Below, piece by piece: positions 36,160 through 45,413 of a stretch of 64,000 bases of DNA. Source of the stretch: Bremerella cremea (GTDB lineage Bacteria > Planctomycetota > Planctomycetia > Pirellulales > Pirellulaceae); NCBI RefSeq assembly GCF_003335505.1, contig NZ_QPEX01000010.1, forward strand, positions 1,116,001 to 1,180,000, written 5' to 3'. Below the pieces are notes generated by a model that worked only from the letters and a program-made list of their open reading frames with translations, was not told where the DNA came from and ran no database searches. Both the position numbers and the translations under genes were made by a program. Every line of letters begins with the position of its first letter. Position 1 is the stretch's first letter.

Positions 36160-38679
36160 ATGTGCCGGATGATTCGGTCTCTCGGTCGCCAAATTCCTGC
36201 GATACTTCTCGCCCTAACGATGGGTAGTCTAGCGTTGGCTGCTGACACATCGGCGCCTCCAATCGGCTCTCCCGCTGCCTCCGCACCGATTCCCGGAAAC
36301 CAGTTGCCAGCCCCAAATCCGGCCTTTGGGGGCGTCATCAAGAATGATGCTTTGGAGTCGAAGCCGTGGTGGGCACCGCGGATCGTACCGCCGAAGAAGG
36401 CTCCCAACGTGCTGCTGATTATCACCGACGACGCCGGTTTTGGCGTGCCCAGCACCTTTGGTGGCGTGATCCCGACACCGACGATGGATCGGCTTGCCAA
36501 GAAAGGCTTACGCTACAACAACATCCACTCCACGGCTCTTTGTTCGCCGACGAGGGCAGCGCTGATAACAGGTCGCAATCACCATTCGGTTGGTTTTGGT
36601 GTTATTGCCGAACAGTCCACCGGTTTTCCGGGCTATAACAGTATCATCGCCGAAGACAAAGCGACCATCGGTCGGATCTTAAAAGACAACGGCTACAGCA
36701 CAGCATGGTTTGGCAAAGACCACAACACACCCGCTTTCGATGCCAGCCAGATTGGGCCGTTTGACCAATGGCCAACCGGGATGGGCTTCGAATATTTCTA
36801 CGGATTCGTCGGCGGCGATGCCAACCAATGGCAGCCGAACTTGTTTCGCAACACCACGCAAATCTATCCTTTTGAAGGCAAAACGGATTGGAACTTGATT
36901 ACTGGCATGGCAGACGATGCCATCGATTACGTTAACCGAATCCATCAGATCAGCCCTGACAAACCGTTCTTCATCAAATATGCCCCCGGTGCAACGCATG
37001 CCCCGCATCATCCGACCAAAGAATGGGTTAAGAAGATCCACGACATGCACTTGTTCGACGACGGCTGGAACAAGCTGCGCGAACAGATTTTTGAAAACCA
37101 GAAACGCCTGGGAGTCATTCCAGCCGATACCCAGTTAGAACCTTGGCCAACCGATGTCATCAAGAACTGGGACGATTGTACTGCGGAAGAAAAGAAGCTG
37201 TTCATTCGCCAAGTCGAAATTTTCGCCGCCTATGGCGCCTACAATGATTATGAAATTGGCCGCGTTATCCAGGCCGTTGAAGACATTGGCGAGATCGAGA
37301 ACACGCTGATCTTCTACATCAACGGCGATAACGGTACCAGTGCCGAGGGAGGTCCTTTAGGAACCCCCAACGAAGTCGCGTTCTTCAACGGCGTGAACGA
37401 AATACCTGTCGATATCCAGATGAAATGGTACGACGTTTGGGGCACTGAAGAAACCTACAATCACATGTCGGCTGGCTGGTCTTGGGCCTTCGATACTCCG
37501 TTTACCTGGTTCAAGCAAAACGCCTCGAAACTGGGTGGGATCCGCCAGAACATGGTCGTTTCGTGGCCAGCGGTCATTAAAGACCACGGAGGCATGCGTG
37601 ACCAATTCTGCCATGTGATCGATATCGTACCGACCATCCTGGAAGTCTCTGGCATCCCTGCTCCTGAAGTCGTCGATGGCATTAAACAAGCGCCAATTGA
37701 AGGGACCAGTTTGGCTTACACATTCGATCAAGCCAACGCCGATGCACCTTCTCGCCACAAGACGCAGTACTTTGAGATGATGGGCCAGTGGGCGCTGTAT
37801 CACGATGGCTGGCTACTCAGCACCAAAGTCAACCGTGCCCCTTGGCAAGCATTTGGGGTCGCCAATCCCGATCCACTCAACAATCAAGTGCTGGAACTAT
37901 ACGACTTGACGAAAGACTTTAGTCAGTCGCAAGACATCGCCGATCAGCACCCGGAAAAGCTCAAAGCGATGAAGCAACTCTTCATTGAAGAAGCTAACAA
38001 GTATCAGGTCTTTCCGCTGGATGCTTCCGTTGCGGCCCGCATTATCGCCCCACGTCCCAACATTACGGCAGGTCGAACCGAATTCGTTTACAAGGTTCCG
38101 ATGATCGGTCTGCCGCAAGGGGATTCGCCCATGCTGCTGAACTCTTCCTACTCGATCACTGCCGAGATTGAAGTGCCGGAAGGGGGCGCGGAAGGGATGA
38201 TCCTTACCTCGGGTGGCCGCTTCGCAGGGTACGGGTTCTATCTGTTGAAAGGCAAGCCTGTCTTTCTATGGAATCTGATCGACCTGCAACGCATTAAGTG
38301 GGAAGGCCAAGAGCCTCTGAAACCAGGCAAGCATACGCTGGAATTCGCATTCACTTACGATGGAATCGGCGTTGGCACACTCATGTACAACAACTTCAGC
38401 GGTCTCGGCAGGCCGGGTACCGGTGTCCTGAAGGTGGACGGAAAAGAAGTGCAAACCATCAAGATGGAAAAGACGATTCCGCTGATTCTGCAATGGGATG
38501 AATCGTTCGACATCGGCTCTGATACGCTAACCGGCGTCAACGATGCGGACTATCAACCTCCGTTCCCTTTGACCGCCAAGCTGAATAAGTTGACCATCAA
38601 AGTCGATCGCCCTCAGCTTTCGGCACAAGACATCAAACGCCTGGAAGAAGCCCAGCGGAACAATCGCTCTAGCGAATAG
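36160..38679 (+). CDS. Secreted arylsulfatase family protein
   Basis: An exported sulfatase of 839 residues (signal peptide about 10-28, LALA-AD). The active-site motif CSPTRAALITG starts at C128, which is converted to formylglycine in type I sulfatases; D90/D91 (IITDDAGFG) and the DNGTSAEGG region are the other metal ligands. The C-terminal 190 residues (about 640-839; LNSSYSITAEIEVPEGGAEG, GKPVFLWNLIDLQ, GKHTLEFAFTYDGIGVGT) form an extra beta-rich domain seen in many large bacterial arylsulfatases. Planctomycetes use such enzymes to strip sulfate from algal polysaccharides. No sulfatase-maturing enzyme is in the window. AAGGA lies 9 bases upstream of the ATG. Confidence 0.95.
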   Translation: MCRMIRSLGRQIPAILLALTMGSLALAADTSAPPIGSPAASAPIPGNQLPAPNPAFGGVIKNDALESKPWWAPRIVPPKKAPNVLLIITDDAGFGVPSTFGGVIPTPTMDRLAKKGLRYNNIHSTALCSPTRAALITGRNHHSVGFGVIAEQSTGFPGYNSIIAEDKATIGRILKDNGYSTAWFGKDHNTPAFDASQIGPFDQWPTGMGFEYFYGFVGGDANQWQPNLFRNTTQIYPFEGKTDWNLITGMADDAIDYVNRIHQISPDKPFFIKYAPGATHAPHHPTKEWVKKIHDMHLFDDGWNKLREQIFENQKRLGVIPADTQLEPWPTDVIKNWDDCTAEEKKLFIRQVEIFAAYGAYNDYEIGRVIQAVEDIGEIENTLIFYINGDNGTSAEGGPLGTPNEVAFFNGVNEIPVDIQMKWYDVWGTEETYNHMSAGWSWAFDTPFTWFKQNASKLGGIRQNMVVSWPAVIKDHGGMRDQFCHVIDIVPTILEVSGIPAPEVVDGIKQAPIEGTSLAYTFDQANADAPSRHKTQYFEMMGQWALYHDGWLLSTKVNRAPWQAFGVANPDPLNNQVLELYDLTKDFSQSQDIADQHPEKLKAMKQLFIEEANKYQVFPLDASVAARIIAPRPNITAGRTEFVYKVPMIGLPQGDSPMLLNSSYSITAEIEVPEGGAEGMILTSGGRFAGYGFYLLKGKPVFLWNLIDLQRIKWEGQEPLKPGKHTLEFAFTYDGIGVGTLMYNNFSGLGRPGTGVLKVDGKEVQTIKMEKTIPLILQWDESFDIGSDTLTGVNDADYQPPFPLTAKLNKLTIKVDRPQLSAQDIKRLEEAQRNNRSSE

Positions 38680-38708
38680 GGCTTCCCATCTTCCAGGTTC
38701 GAACAAAA

Positions 38709-38740
38709 AAAGACCGCCAGCCAATTGGCTAGCGGTCTTT
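38709..38740. terminator. Bidirectional terminator after the sulfatase
   Basis: AAAGACCGC pairs with GCGGTCTTT, with an inner AGCC/GGCT stem and small bulges. A-rich on the left and T-rich on the right, so it can serve the sulfatase and the small lipoprotein gene on the minus strand. Confidence 0.88.
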
Positions 38741-38787
38741 CTTATTGTTTGGCAAGTTGCGTATGGGGTTACCAGTTCTGGACCCAA

Positions 38788-38916
38788 CTAGTTGGTCGTG
38801 TTTGATTCGGTGCTGTTTGAGTTGGGATTCTTAACCGACGGGTCGCCCTTAGGGGCACAACCCAAGATCAAGGTCGTCAGGGCTACCAGAACCAACAAGG
38901 ATCCGAGCTTCTTCAT
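38788..38916 (-). CDS. Very small lipoprotein (42 residues)
   Basis: I translated this from the minus strand: it starts MKKLGSLLVLVALTTLILGC, a complete lipoprotein signal with the lipobox LILGC, followed by only 22 residues (APKGDPSVKNPNSNSTESNT and a short end). An AGAGGTAG site lies about 9 bases before the ATG. The mature peptide is Asn/Ser/Thr-rich and unstructured. Planctomycetes have many such tiny lipoproteins of unknown role. It lies convergent to the sulfatase and shares its terminator. Confidence 0.75.
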   Translation of the reverse strand: MKKLGSLLVLVALTTLILGCAPKGDPSVKNPNSNSTESNTTN

Positions 38917-39174
38917 TGCGCAATCTACCTCTGTGAAATGTTCGAGTTTATTTAACTACCTACCCATCTTACTTGATTTCGGCGAAATCTCCAAAGGGGG
39001 CGGTGGAAGACCGGCCAGACCGCCTAGAAACGCTCTAAGCTGCCTAGTCGGAATAACCCTACTGGCCGCGATAACGAGATAACTCGTATCACTATCAGAG
39101 TTTTCGCCATCGACGGTCGAATATTGGAGGTAATTGAGGAGTCTTTTTGTACGGATACGCTAAGGACGATACCT

Positions 39175-40083
39175 TTGTCTTCGGTCGAACTCAAACCACC
39201 GATCTCATCTTCGCGAAGAAGATCGCCACGCTGCTTACATGGAGCCTGGGAGGTTGGTCCGCAACTAGGCGAAGGCACCTACTTTCGCGTTTTCCGAGCC
39301 CGACCAAGCCAAGGTGGCTTCAGCGGTTGGGACTTTGCCTTGAAGACAATCCGTCCCGAGTTCAAAGGAGACCGGCTCCTCAGCGAACGCCTCATTCGCG
39401 AAGCCGAGGCCGGCGCCGAAATCACGTCGGCTCATGTTGTGCCGGTAATCGATGCCCGTCCCGGTTCGTTTGTTGTCATGCCACGTGTGTGGGGGCAAAC
39501 CCTCTCCGAGATCTTAGCCTCTGGTCGTTCCATTCCCTTAGGAACCGCCGTTTGGGCTGCAAGGCAATTAGCTCAGGGGCTTTCCACCACGCACGAGCTA
39601 GGTTGGATTCATGGCGATGTGAAGCCGGATAACATTATCCTCTCGCAGACCGGTCACGCCACGTTGATCGATCTCGGTTTCGCTCAGCGCGTACAACTGA
39701 ACCTTCCTTGCAGCAGCCGCAAGTGTGATCGCCAAGGCACACTCCGCTATTTGCCGCCCGAGATGCTTTCTCGCTCGGCCCCGGTGCTTCCTCAAGCCGA
39801 TACCTATAGTTTGGGCGTGATTCTGTTTGAACTGATCACCGGTCGTCAGCTTTTCAATCAATCGACCACCGAGGAAATCGTAAGAGCCCAACTATCGCAG
39901 CGAGCCCCTAACGTACGCTGCCTGGTTGCGCACGTTCCGGGCTCGCTCGATACGCTGGTCGCGAAGATGCTGGCCAAAGACCCGCTGCGCCGCCCTTCAC
40001 CAGATGACGCCCTGGTGAAGGCGCTGGCCGCGGTCGAAATCGAACTGCTCTCGCCCGATCCAAAGATGCGAGATGCGGCCTAA
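39175..40083 (+). CDS. Serine/threonine protein kinase (Hanks type)
   Basis: A cytoplasmic kinase of 302 residues with a single kinase domain and no membrane segment. Visible elements: glycine loop GEGTYFRVF (residues 32-40), catalytic Lys57 in FALKTIRP, catalytic loop WIHGDVKPDN (H146-G147-D148, where the usual Arg of HRD is Gly), metal Asp in DLG (166-168, instead of DFG), and PPEMLSR as the APE-type motif. HGD and DLG variants occur in active bacterial kinases. I prefer the TTG at 39175, with TAAGGA 8 bases upstream, over a TTG at 39124 without such a site. Possible partners are FHA proteins such as the histidine kinase at 4113. Confidence 0.88.
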   Translation: MSSVELKPPISSSRRRSPRCLHGAWEVGPQLGEGTYFRVFRARPSQGGFSGWDFALKTIRPEFKGDRLLSERLIREAEAGAEITSAHVVPVIDARPGSFVVMPRVWGQTLSEILASGRSIPLGTAVWAARQLAQGLSTTHELGWIHGDVKPDNIILSQTGHATLIDLGFAQRVQLNLPCSSRKCDRQGTLRYLPPEMLSRSAPVLPQADTYSLGVILFELITGRQLFNQSTTEEIVRAQLSQRAPNVRCLVAHVPGSLDTLVAKMLAKDPLRRPSPDDALVKALAAVEIELLSPDPKMRDAA

Positions 40084-40165
40084 CAGATCAGCTTAAATCA
40101 AGAAAATCGAATCCGCAGCTCTCAAAAAGACCGGCCAAATCTACCAAGTCGCCTGTGGCATTGAA

Positions 40166-40339
40166 CTAATCGTCGCCATCAGCAGAATCTCTTCTCCGCC
40201 CAAACGACGCACGTCTGGGGCGTCCTTTCTGACCGCGGAAGTGAGTCCGGCGAACACTCAGCCGGAAAAATTGGGGAATGTAATAGATCGCCATCCAAGC
40301 GACGACAATCACGGCCAGCACACCGATTCCTTCGATCAT
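40166..40339 (-). CDS. Small single-helix membrane protein (57 residues)
   Basis: Begins MIEGIGVLAVIVVAWMAIYY, a membrane helix, followed by a strongly basic tail (RLSVRRTHFRGQKGRPRRAS, then FGRRRDSADGDD). The ribosome site AGGAGGTAA is as strong as any in the window, five bases before the ATG, which is the main reason I believe it. No family is known to me. It is the last of three small membrane-protein genes in a row on the minus strand. Confidence 0.7.
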   Translation of the reverse strand: MIEGIGVLAVIVVAWMAIYYIPQFFRLSVRRTHFRGQKGRPRRASFGRRRDSADGDD

Positions 40340-40344
40340 CGTTG

Positions 40345-40353
40345 TTACCTCCT
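40345..40353 (-). promoter_or_regulatory. Strong ribosome-binding site for the 57-residue protein
   Basis: AGGAGGTAA on the minus strand, fully complementary to the 16S rRNA tail, five bases before the start codon at 40339. Confidence 0.85.
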
Positions 40354-40371
40354 AGATAGATTTGTCGCGTA

Positions 40372-40587
40372 TTAGTCAACGTCGATATCGATATCGATGG
40401 AATCACTCACATCCGATTCGTCCGCATCCAACCAATCGCGACTTGATTTCGCCTTGCCCAGCAGCACGGGATCTCCGTAACGCGTTCCATCGGCACGACG
40501 GCGATGGCTAAACTCCACGACCGCCAAGGCCCCGCCCATCGCCAGCAAAGCCACCACAGCGAACCCAAGATAGATCAGCAGTATCAT
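40372..40587 (-). CDS. Small single-helix membrane protein with acidic tail (71 residues)
   Basis: Starts with a membrane helix (residues 2-24, ILLIYLGFAVVALLAMGGAL), then a basic segment (SHRRRADGTRYGD) and an acidic end (DADESDVSDSIDIDIDVD). Preceded by AGGACAC. Topology and size match its neighbours, so the three probably act together or share an origin. Function unknown. Confidence 0.65.
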   Translation of the reverse strand: MILLIYLGFAVVALLAMGGALAVVEFSHRRRADGTRYGDPVLLGKAKSSRDWLDADESDVSDSIDIDIDVD

Positions 40588-40620
40588 AAGTGTCCTGTCC
40601 AGCTATTCTCGGATGGCAAG

Positions 40621-40893
40621 CTAATCGCATCCGCCACCGTCGCACCCCCCATCAAAACCTCCACCACCATGGTCCCCTCCTCCGAAATCACTGACATCGA
40701 AGAAACCATGATGGGTGTGACCGTAATCATAATCGATCCCACTGCTCGCTGCATCTAAATGCGAGCAACGGCGACGTCGAGTGGGCTGACCACCATGATG
40801 TGGTTCCTGCGTTCTTTGCTGGCTCCAAGACACCACGGCGTTGACAATGGCCAAACCCCCGATCAGAGAAAGCAATATCACTAGCACGTTCAT
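40621..40893 (-). CDS. Small membrane protein with Gly/Asp/Cys-rich tail (90 residues)
   Basis: One membrane helix (about residues 2-22, NVLVILLSLIGGLAIVNAVV), a basic, His-rich middle, and a C-terminal tail from about residue 62 of Gly, Asp and His with two cysteines close to the end (GGGDHGGGGFDGGCDGGGCD). The tail could bind metal. CAGGAG is placed nine bases before the ATG at 40893, so I use this one and not the ATG three codons upstream, which directly abuts the site. First of the three small genes. Confidence 0.65.
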   Translation of the reverse strand: MNVLVILLSLIGGLAIVNAVVSWSQQRTQEPHHGGQPTRRRRCSHLDAASSGIDYDYGHTHHGFFDVSDFGGGDHGGGGFDGGCDGGGCD

Positions 40894-41112
40894 CGGCAGC
40901 ATCTCCTGGTTTCAGGTTGATTAACTATCTGCCCGGGCTCGATAGGGTATTCGTTGTGCCAAGAAAAAGATTGGGGACGCGAAGAAAAAACTTTCTACAG
41001 CGTCCCCTTGCTAAGATCAGTACCCAAGAGACCGCAACCATCTCTTGCGACGATTGCCTTCTGCACTGCCAATCTCAATAGCTCGCTACGGAAGCAGAAA
41101 ACCAACCGGCTG

Positions 41113-41577
41113 TTAGTAATCAACCACCTTATCGGCAGTCACAAACAGGTCGACAATATCTCCTTGGGTTGCGATGATAGCCCCTTTACGAAGGTGCTGG
41201 GCATCGAGCCCCGCAGCTTTAGCACAGTGCGGGCAAACAACCACAACACCACCATTGGCGACGAAGTCGTTGTACAGTTTGGCCAATGTTGTGTCGGAGG
41301 CTCCCCACACGACATCTAGCGACTGCCGAGTATCGCCAATCCTGGCTCCCTCGATGTCGAGGAAAAGCGTTGTCGCAACCCCGTTCTCTTGCATCAGATT
41401 GGCAATTTTTAACCCCATTGATGCCCGATGTAAATCATCGGTGAAGTGCGACAGATGCACTACGGCTGCCTGGGACGTTGCGGAATCTTGCTTCGCCGGC
41501 GCGACTTCAGGTTGCGTCAGTAAGATCCCAAGACAACCAAGGCAAAGTACGAGCGGAATGACAAATCGCGTTTTCAT
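41113..41577 (-). CDS. Exported DsrE/DsrF-like protein
   Basis: A 154-residue protein with a signal peptide (about 4-28) and a DsrE-like domain (VVHLSHFTDDLHRASMGLKI, VATTLFLDIEGARIGD, GGVVVVCPHCAKAAGLDAQ). The CPHC pair near residue 118 is at the position of the conserved Cys of DsrE/YchN proteins, which handle sulfur or have peroxiredoxin-like roles. Export of such a domain is uncommon compared with the cytoplasmic members. The ATG at 41577 follows AAGGAG, which fixes the start. Partner proteins are not adjacent. Confidence 0.85.
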   Translation of the reverse strand: MKTRFVIPLVLCLGCLGILLTQPEVAPAKQDSATSQAAVVHLSHFTDDLHRASMGLKIANLMQENGVATTLFLDIEGARIGDTRQSLDVVWGASDTTLAKLYNDFVANGGVVVVCPHCAKAAGLDAQHLRKGAIIATQGDIVDLFVTADKVVDY

Positions 41578-41715
41578 TTCTTGCTCCTTTTCTTCGCGGT
41601 CGAAAAATCTCGTGGTCCTTACAACTACTTTTATCTTACCGCGCAAACCAAAGGACGCGATGGGCAAAAAGCCTATTCGCGTCCCTTGTCGAAAACTAAT
41701 TTTCAGCCGAGAAGA

Positions 41716-44397
41716 TCAACTAACCGTCGTCGATTCCACCGTGCTGCTACCGGCGGCCGATTTCGTGAATGTATAGCTCGTTCCATCGAAACCAACCGAA
41801 ATCCGATCACCATCTTTGAACTCGCCCTTCAGTAGCAACGTGGCCAACTGATTTTGCAGGCGGTTCTGAATCACTCGCTTCAGGGGACGAGCTCCGTACA
41901 GCGGATCGAAACCTTCCTCCGCCAACGCATCCTTCGCCTCGTCGGTAACAAACAACTCGATCCCCTGCTCTTCCAGCATCTGGGCGAGTCCACGTGTTTG
42001 ATAGTCGACGATCGAACGAATTTGTTCTTTGATCAGCGGCTTGAAGACGATGATGTCATCAATCCGGTTCAAGAACTCAGGCAGGAACTTCGTTCGCAGA
42101 TTGGCCTGGGCGGCTTCGCGAATCTCTTCGTCGCTGCCCCCTTCTTGGGCAATCTGCTGAATGGCCTGACTGCCGATGTTACTCGTCATGACCACAATTG
42201 TGTTGGTGAAGTCGACCGTGTGACCATGGTTGTCAGTCAAGCGGCCATCATCCAACACTTGCAGCAAGATGTTGAAAACATCGTGATGCGCCTTCTCGAT
42301 TTCGTCGAGCAAGATCACACTGTAAGGGCGCCGCCGCACGGCTTCGGTCAGCTTGCCTCCTTCTTCGTAGCCGACATACCCGGGAGGTGCCCCGATCAGT
42401 CGACTGACGGCGTGACGCTCCATGTACTCGCTCATGTCGATGCGGACCATCGCGTTTTCGTCATCGAACAGTGCTTCCGCCAATGCCTTGCACAATTCGG
42501 TCTTTCCAACGCCGGTGGGGCCCAGGAAGATGAACGAGCCAACCGGACGATTGCTTGCCTGCAGACCACTACGGCTACGTCGAACCGCGTTGGACACCGC
42601 GACCACCGCTTCGTCTTGGCCGACGACGCGTTGATGCAAACGTTCCTCTAGAACCAACAATTTGGCCCGTTCGGTCTCTAGCATTTTGGCAATCGGCACG
42701 CCGGTCCATTGACTGACGACTTCTGCGATCTCGTCTTCGGTAACTTGCTCGCGAAGCAAACGACGCTGCGACTTGGCTTCGTCCTTGTCTTCCTTTTCGT
42801 ACTCCGATTCTGACTCCATTCGCTGAACCAACGCTTCTCGCTTCTTCTGCAGTTCGTACAACTGCTGATAGTCGCTTTCGGAAACTGGCTGGCCGGCCGA
42901 TTGCACTTCTTGAATCGACGCATGCAGACGCGAGTATTCGAGATCGGCAGCCGCCAAGGCTTCGCGCGTTTCCGCAACGTCCCCCATACCCAGCTTTTCC
43001 GCTTCCCACTGCTCTCGCAAGCTGGCCAATTGACGTTTAACCTGTTCCATCTCGTCTTGAATTTCTTCGCGACGCTGGATAGCAGTCTCTTCGGTTTCTT
43101 CCGCCAGTTGCCGGTCGGCCAGTTGCAGCTGTGTTAAACGGCGCTGCACTTGATCGATCTCAGCGGGGACGCTTTCCTGCTCGATAGCCAAACGGCTTGA
43201 TGCTTCGTCAACGAGGTCAATTGCCTTATCTGGCAGGAATCGATCGGTGATGTAACGATCGGAAAGCTTCGCTGCAGCGACCAACGCCGAGTCCTTGATC
43301 TTGACACCATGATGCGCTTCGTAACGAGGCTTCAAACCACGCAAGATCGCGATCGTGTCTTCAATCGAAGGTTCGCCGATGTACACCGGTTGGAAACGAC
43401 GTTCGAGCGCCGCGTCTTTTTCGATGTACTGACGATACTCATCCAAAGTGGTCGCCCCAATGCAACGCAATTCGCCACGAGCCAACGCAGGCTTCAACAG
43501 GTTGGCCGCATCCGCGCCCCCTTCTGCCTTGCCAGCCCCGACCACGGTGTGCAGTTCGTCAATGAACAGGACGACACTTCCCTGCGAGTCTTGCACTTCC
43601 TTCAACACCGCTTTCAAGCGTTCTTCAAACTCGCCGCGAAATTTCGCCCCGGCGACCAACGCCCCCATATCGAGCGCGATGACACGCTTGTTCTTCAAAC
43701 TTTGCGGCACATCTCCTTGGATAATCCGCAAGGCGAGCCCTTCGGCGATTGCCGTTTTACCGACGCCTGGTTCACCAATCAGCACAGGATTGTTCTTAGT
43801 GCGACGCGAGAGCACCTGGATCGTGCGGCGAATCTCGTCATCGCGACCGATCACCGGGTCGAGCTTTCCCTTCTGCGCTCGGTCGACTAGGTCGATGCCG
43901 TACTTCTGCAAAGCCTGAAAAGTATCTTCCGGGCTCTGGGAAGTAACCCGTGAACTACCCCGCACTTCGCGCAGCGCATCGAGAATATCTTTCTCGGTCA
44001 CGGCGTTCACTTGCAGGATGTCTTTCGCCTTCGACGGCACCTGCGAGAGGGCAAACATAAGATGTTCGGTCGAAACAAATTCGTCCTTCATCGCGTCGGC
44101 TTGCTTCTGGGCCGCTTGAAAGACCTGATCAAGCTCGCTCGACAACCGCAACTGTGATCCGCCAGTCATGGTCGAAAGACGTTCCAGTTCCGCTTTCACC
44201 ATCGATTCGATCTGACCACGCTGCGTTCCGATTTTTTCAAGCAGTGGGCGCACAACGCCGCCGGTCTCGACTAGCAAGGCCGCCAGCAGGTGAAGCGGCG
44301 TGAGCGAAGTATTCCGCGCCTCGGCCGCCATTTGCTGCGCAGCCTGAACGGCTTCTTGAGCCTTGATCGTGTATTTATCAAATTGTGGAGGCATCAT
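41716..44397 (-). CDS. clpB: ATP-dependent disaggregase ClpB
   Basis: A Hsp100 hexamer that pulls proteins out of aggregates together with DnaK. At 893 residues it has the full set: Clp N domain (1-145), AAA-1 with Walker [14 protein letters not shown], the coiled-coil middle domain (about 410-525) that meets DnaK, and AAA-2 with [14 protein letters not shown] and [13 protein letters not shown]. The start is the ATG at 44397, with AAGGA upstream. dnaK lies about 1.1 kb upstream on the same strand, with a transposon remnant between them. Confidence 0.97.
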   Translation of the reverse strand: MMPPQFDKYTIKAQEAVQAAQQMAAEARNTSLTPLHLLAALLVETGGVVRPLLEKIGTQRGQIESMVKAELERLSTMTGGSQLRLSSELDQVFQAAQKQADAMKDEFVSTEHLMFALSQVPSKAKDILQVNAVTEKDILDALREVRGSSRVTSQSPEDTFQALQKYGIDLVDRAQKGKLDPVIGRDDEIRRTIQVLSRRTKNNPVLIGEPGVGKTAIAEGLALRIIQGDVPQSLKNKRVIALDMGALVAGAKFRGEFEERLKAVLKEVQDSQGSVVLFIDELHTVVGAGKAEGGADAANLLKPALARGELRCIGATTLDEYRQYIEKDAALERRFQPVYIGEPSIEDTIAILRGLKPRYEAHHGVKIKDSALVAAAKLSDRYITDRFLPDKAIDLVDEASSRLAIEQESVPAEIDQVQRRLTQLQLADRQLAEETEETAIQRREEIQDEMEQVKRQLASLREQWEAEKLGMGDVAETREALAAADLEYSRLHASIQEVQSAGQPVSESDYQQLYELQKKREALVQRMESESEYEKEDKDEAKSQRRLLREQVTEDEIAEVVSQWTGVPIAKMLETERAKLLVLEERLHQRVVGQDEAVVAVSNAVRRSRSGLQASNRPVGSFIFLGPTGVGKTELCKALAEALFDDENAMVRIDMSEYMERHAVSRLIGAPPGYVGYEEGGKLTEAVRRRPYSVILLDEIEKAHHDVFNILLQVLDDGRLTDNHGHTVDFTNTIVVMTSNIGSQAIQQIAQEGGSDEEIREAAQANLRTKFLPEFLNRIDDIIVFKPLIKEQIRSIVDYQTRGLAQMLEEQGIELFVTDEAKDALAEEGFDPLYGARPLKRVIQNRLQNQLATLLLKGEFKDGDRISVGFDGTSYTFTKSAAGSSTVESTTVS

Positions 44398-44494
44398 CAA
44401 ATTCCTTATATGTAATCAGGCGTAGTGTTAAGTAATCACTCCCTGTTTCGTTTGAAGTTCATCGTGTTCAGCGAAGAGCGTTTGGGGCCCGTAG

Positions 44495-44511
44495 GGTCCG
44501 CTGTGCGGACC
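44495..44511. repeat. Repeat A, left copy
   Basis: GGTCCGCTGTGCGGACC, a perfect 7-bp stem with a 3-base loop; preceded by GTAG as in the right copy at 45289-45305. Confidence 0.75.
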
Positions 44512-44572
44512 GATAAATGGGCAATTAAATCAGTCAAACTCAATTCACTCCCACACTCGCTTATTCTCCCAA

Positions 44573-44617
44573 GGCCCAGAGGGCCGGTCGAATGTAGCCA
44601 GGGGCGTGAGCCCCTGG
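44573..44617. repeat. Repeat B, left copy
   Basis: 45 bases ending with the hairpin CCAGGGGCGTGAGCCCCTGG; the reverse complement occurs at 45189-45233 with three or four differences. Confidence 0.78.
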
Positions 44618-44639
44618 ATGGTTGATCTAAAATCACAAT

Positions 44640-44660
44640 AGCCCTGGAAGGGCGACCGAA
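44640..44660. repeat. Repeat C, left copy
   Basis: AGCCCTGGAAGGGCGACCGA plus one base; the inverted copy at 45147-45167 differs at one position. It abuts the 3' end of the transposase pseudogene. Confidence 0.75.
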
Positions 44661-44675
44661 ATCTTGAATCAACAA

Positions 44676-45128
44676 TCAGTCCGTTAAGTACTCTTCCTTA
44701 AATTCAATTCCGTGCTTCATGAGGAACATTTTTAACTCATCATGAAACGCTCGCGTTCGATGATGTTCCTCTTGATTCGCAATATAATTCTTTACGTCTT
44801 CCAACGACGATTGGCTCACCGAAAACGCGGCATATCCAGCTTGCCAGGCAAACATTTTTTCGCCGTATATTTTCTCGTGGATTCATCCGCTGGATGCTGA
44901 TTTCACATCACGGACAACGTTCAACAAACTTTCCTCCCGCGATAATGAAACGAGAAGATGAACATGATCCTCAACGCCGCCACCCAGGATCAAATGGCAG
45001 CCTCGTTTTCTTAGGACCCCGGCGATGTATTCGTACAACCTCGGTGCCCATTCTCGCTTAATCGAACGACTGCGCTGTTTGGTACCGAAGATGATGTGAA
45101 CGTAAAGGCGAGCATACGATTGGGGCAC
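44676..45128 (-). pseudogene. IS200-like REP-associated transposase (Y1 type) with premature TGA
   Basis: A single-strand DNA transposase of the Y1/HUH class. The GTG at 45128 gives MPQSYARLYVHIIFGTKQR, the usual start of the family, with AAAGG upstream. The HUH metal motif is in EDHVHLLVSL and the nucleophile Tyr in VKNYIANQEEHH. The frame is broken by TGA at 44883-44885 within SASSG-stop-IHEKIYG; family members have Trp here, so TGG to TGA is the likely change. After it the frame is intact to the natural stop at 44676. The element is therefore probably no longer able to move by itself, unless the stop is read through. Confidence 0.85.
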
Positions 45129-45146
45129 GTCTTCGCACCTTTCCAC

Positions 45147-45167
45147 TTCGGTCGCCCTGCCAGGGCT
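45147..45167. repeat. Repeat C, right copy (inverted)
   Basis: TTCGGTCGCCCTGCCAGGGC plus one base, reverse complement of 44640-44660 with one difference; it lies just upstream of the transposase start. Confidence 0.75.
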
Positions 45168-45188
45168 TACTACTTTATCATCCCGATT

Positions 45189-45233
45189 CCAGGGGCTAAC
45201 GCCCCTGGCTACATTAGGTCGGCCCTCTGGGCC
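45189..45233. repeat. Repeat B, right copy (inverted)
   Basis: Begins with the hairpin CCAGGGGCTAACGCCCCTGG and continues to GGCCCTCTGGGCC; mirror of 44573-44617. Confidence 0.78.
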
Positions 45234-45288
45234 TCAGAACCAACGCATTGTATTTACTTTTATTGCAAGGATATTCCAATCTCGGTAG

Positions 45289-45305
45289 GGACCGCTGTGC
45301 GGACC
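45289..45305. repeat. Repeat A, right copy
   Basis: GGACCGCTGTGCGGACC, one base different from the left copy, in the same orientation, and with one mismatch in its stem. Confidence 0.72.
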
Positions 45306-45413
45306 GTTTAAGCAAACACAAGCAAAATTGAACGCAGCCAGATTGACCGGCTATGGGATGACTACTTCAATAACATCCAATATCTCGTAAGCTCCTCAAT
45401 GCCTTCGGTCCAT

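Larger units (their letters stand above)
44491..45306. mobile_element. REP-associated transposase element (REPtron-like)
   Basis: An 816-base unit inserted between clpB and dnaK. A broken IS200-like transposase gene lies in the middle. Three repeat types flank it: outer A (44491-44511 and 45286-45306, same orientation), then B (44573-44617 and 45189-45233, inverted) and inner C (44640-44660 and 45147-45167, inverted). The order A-B-C-gene-C-B-A is what is expected of a REP-associated tyrosine transposase and its REP/BIME sequences. Confidence 0.75.
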
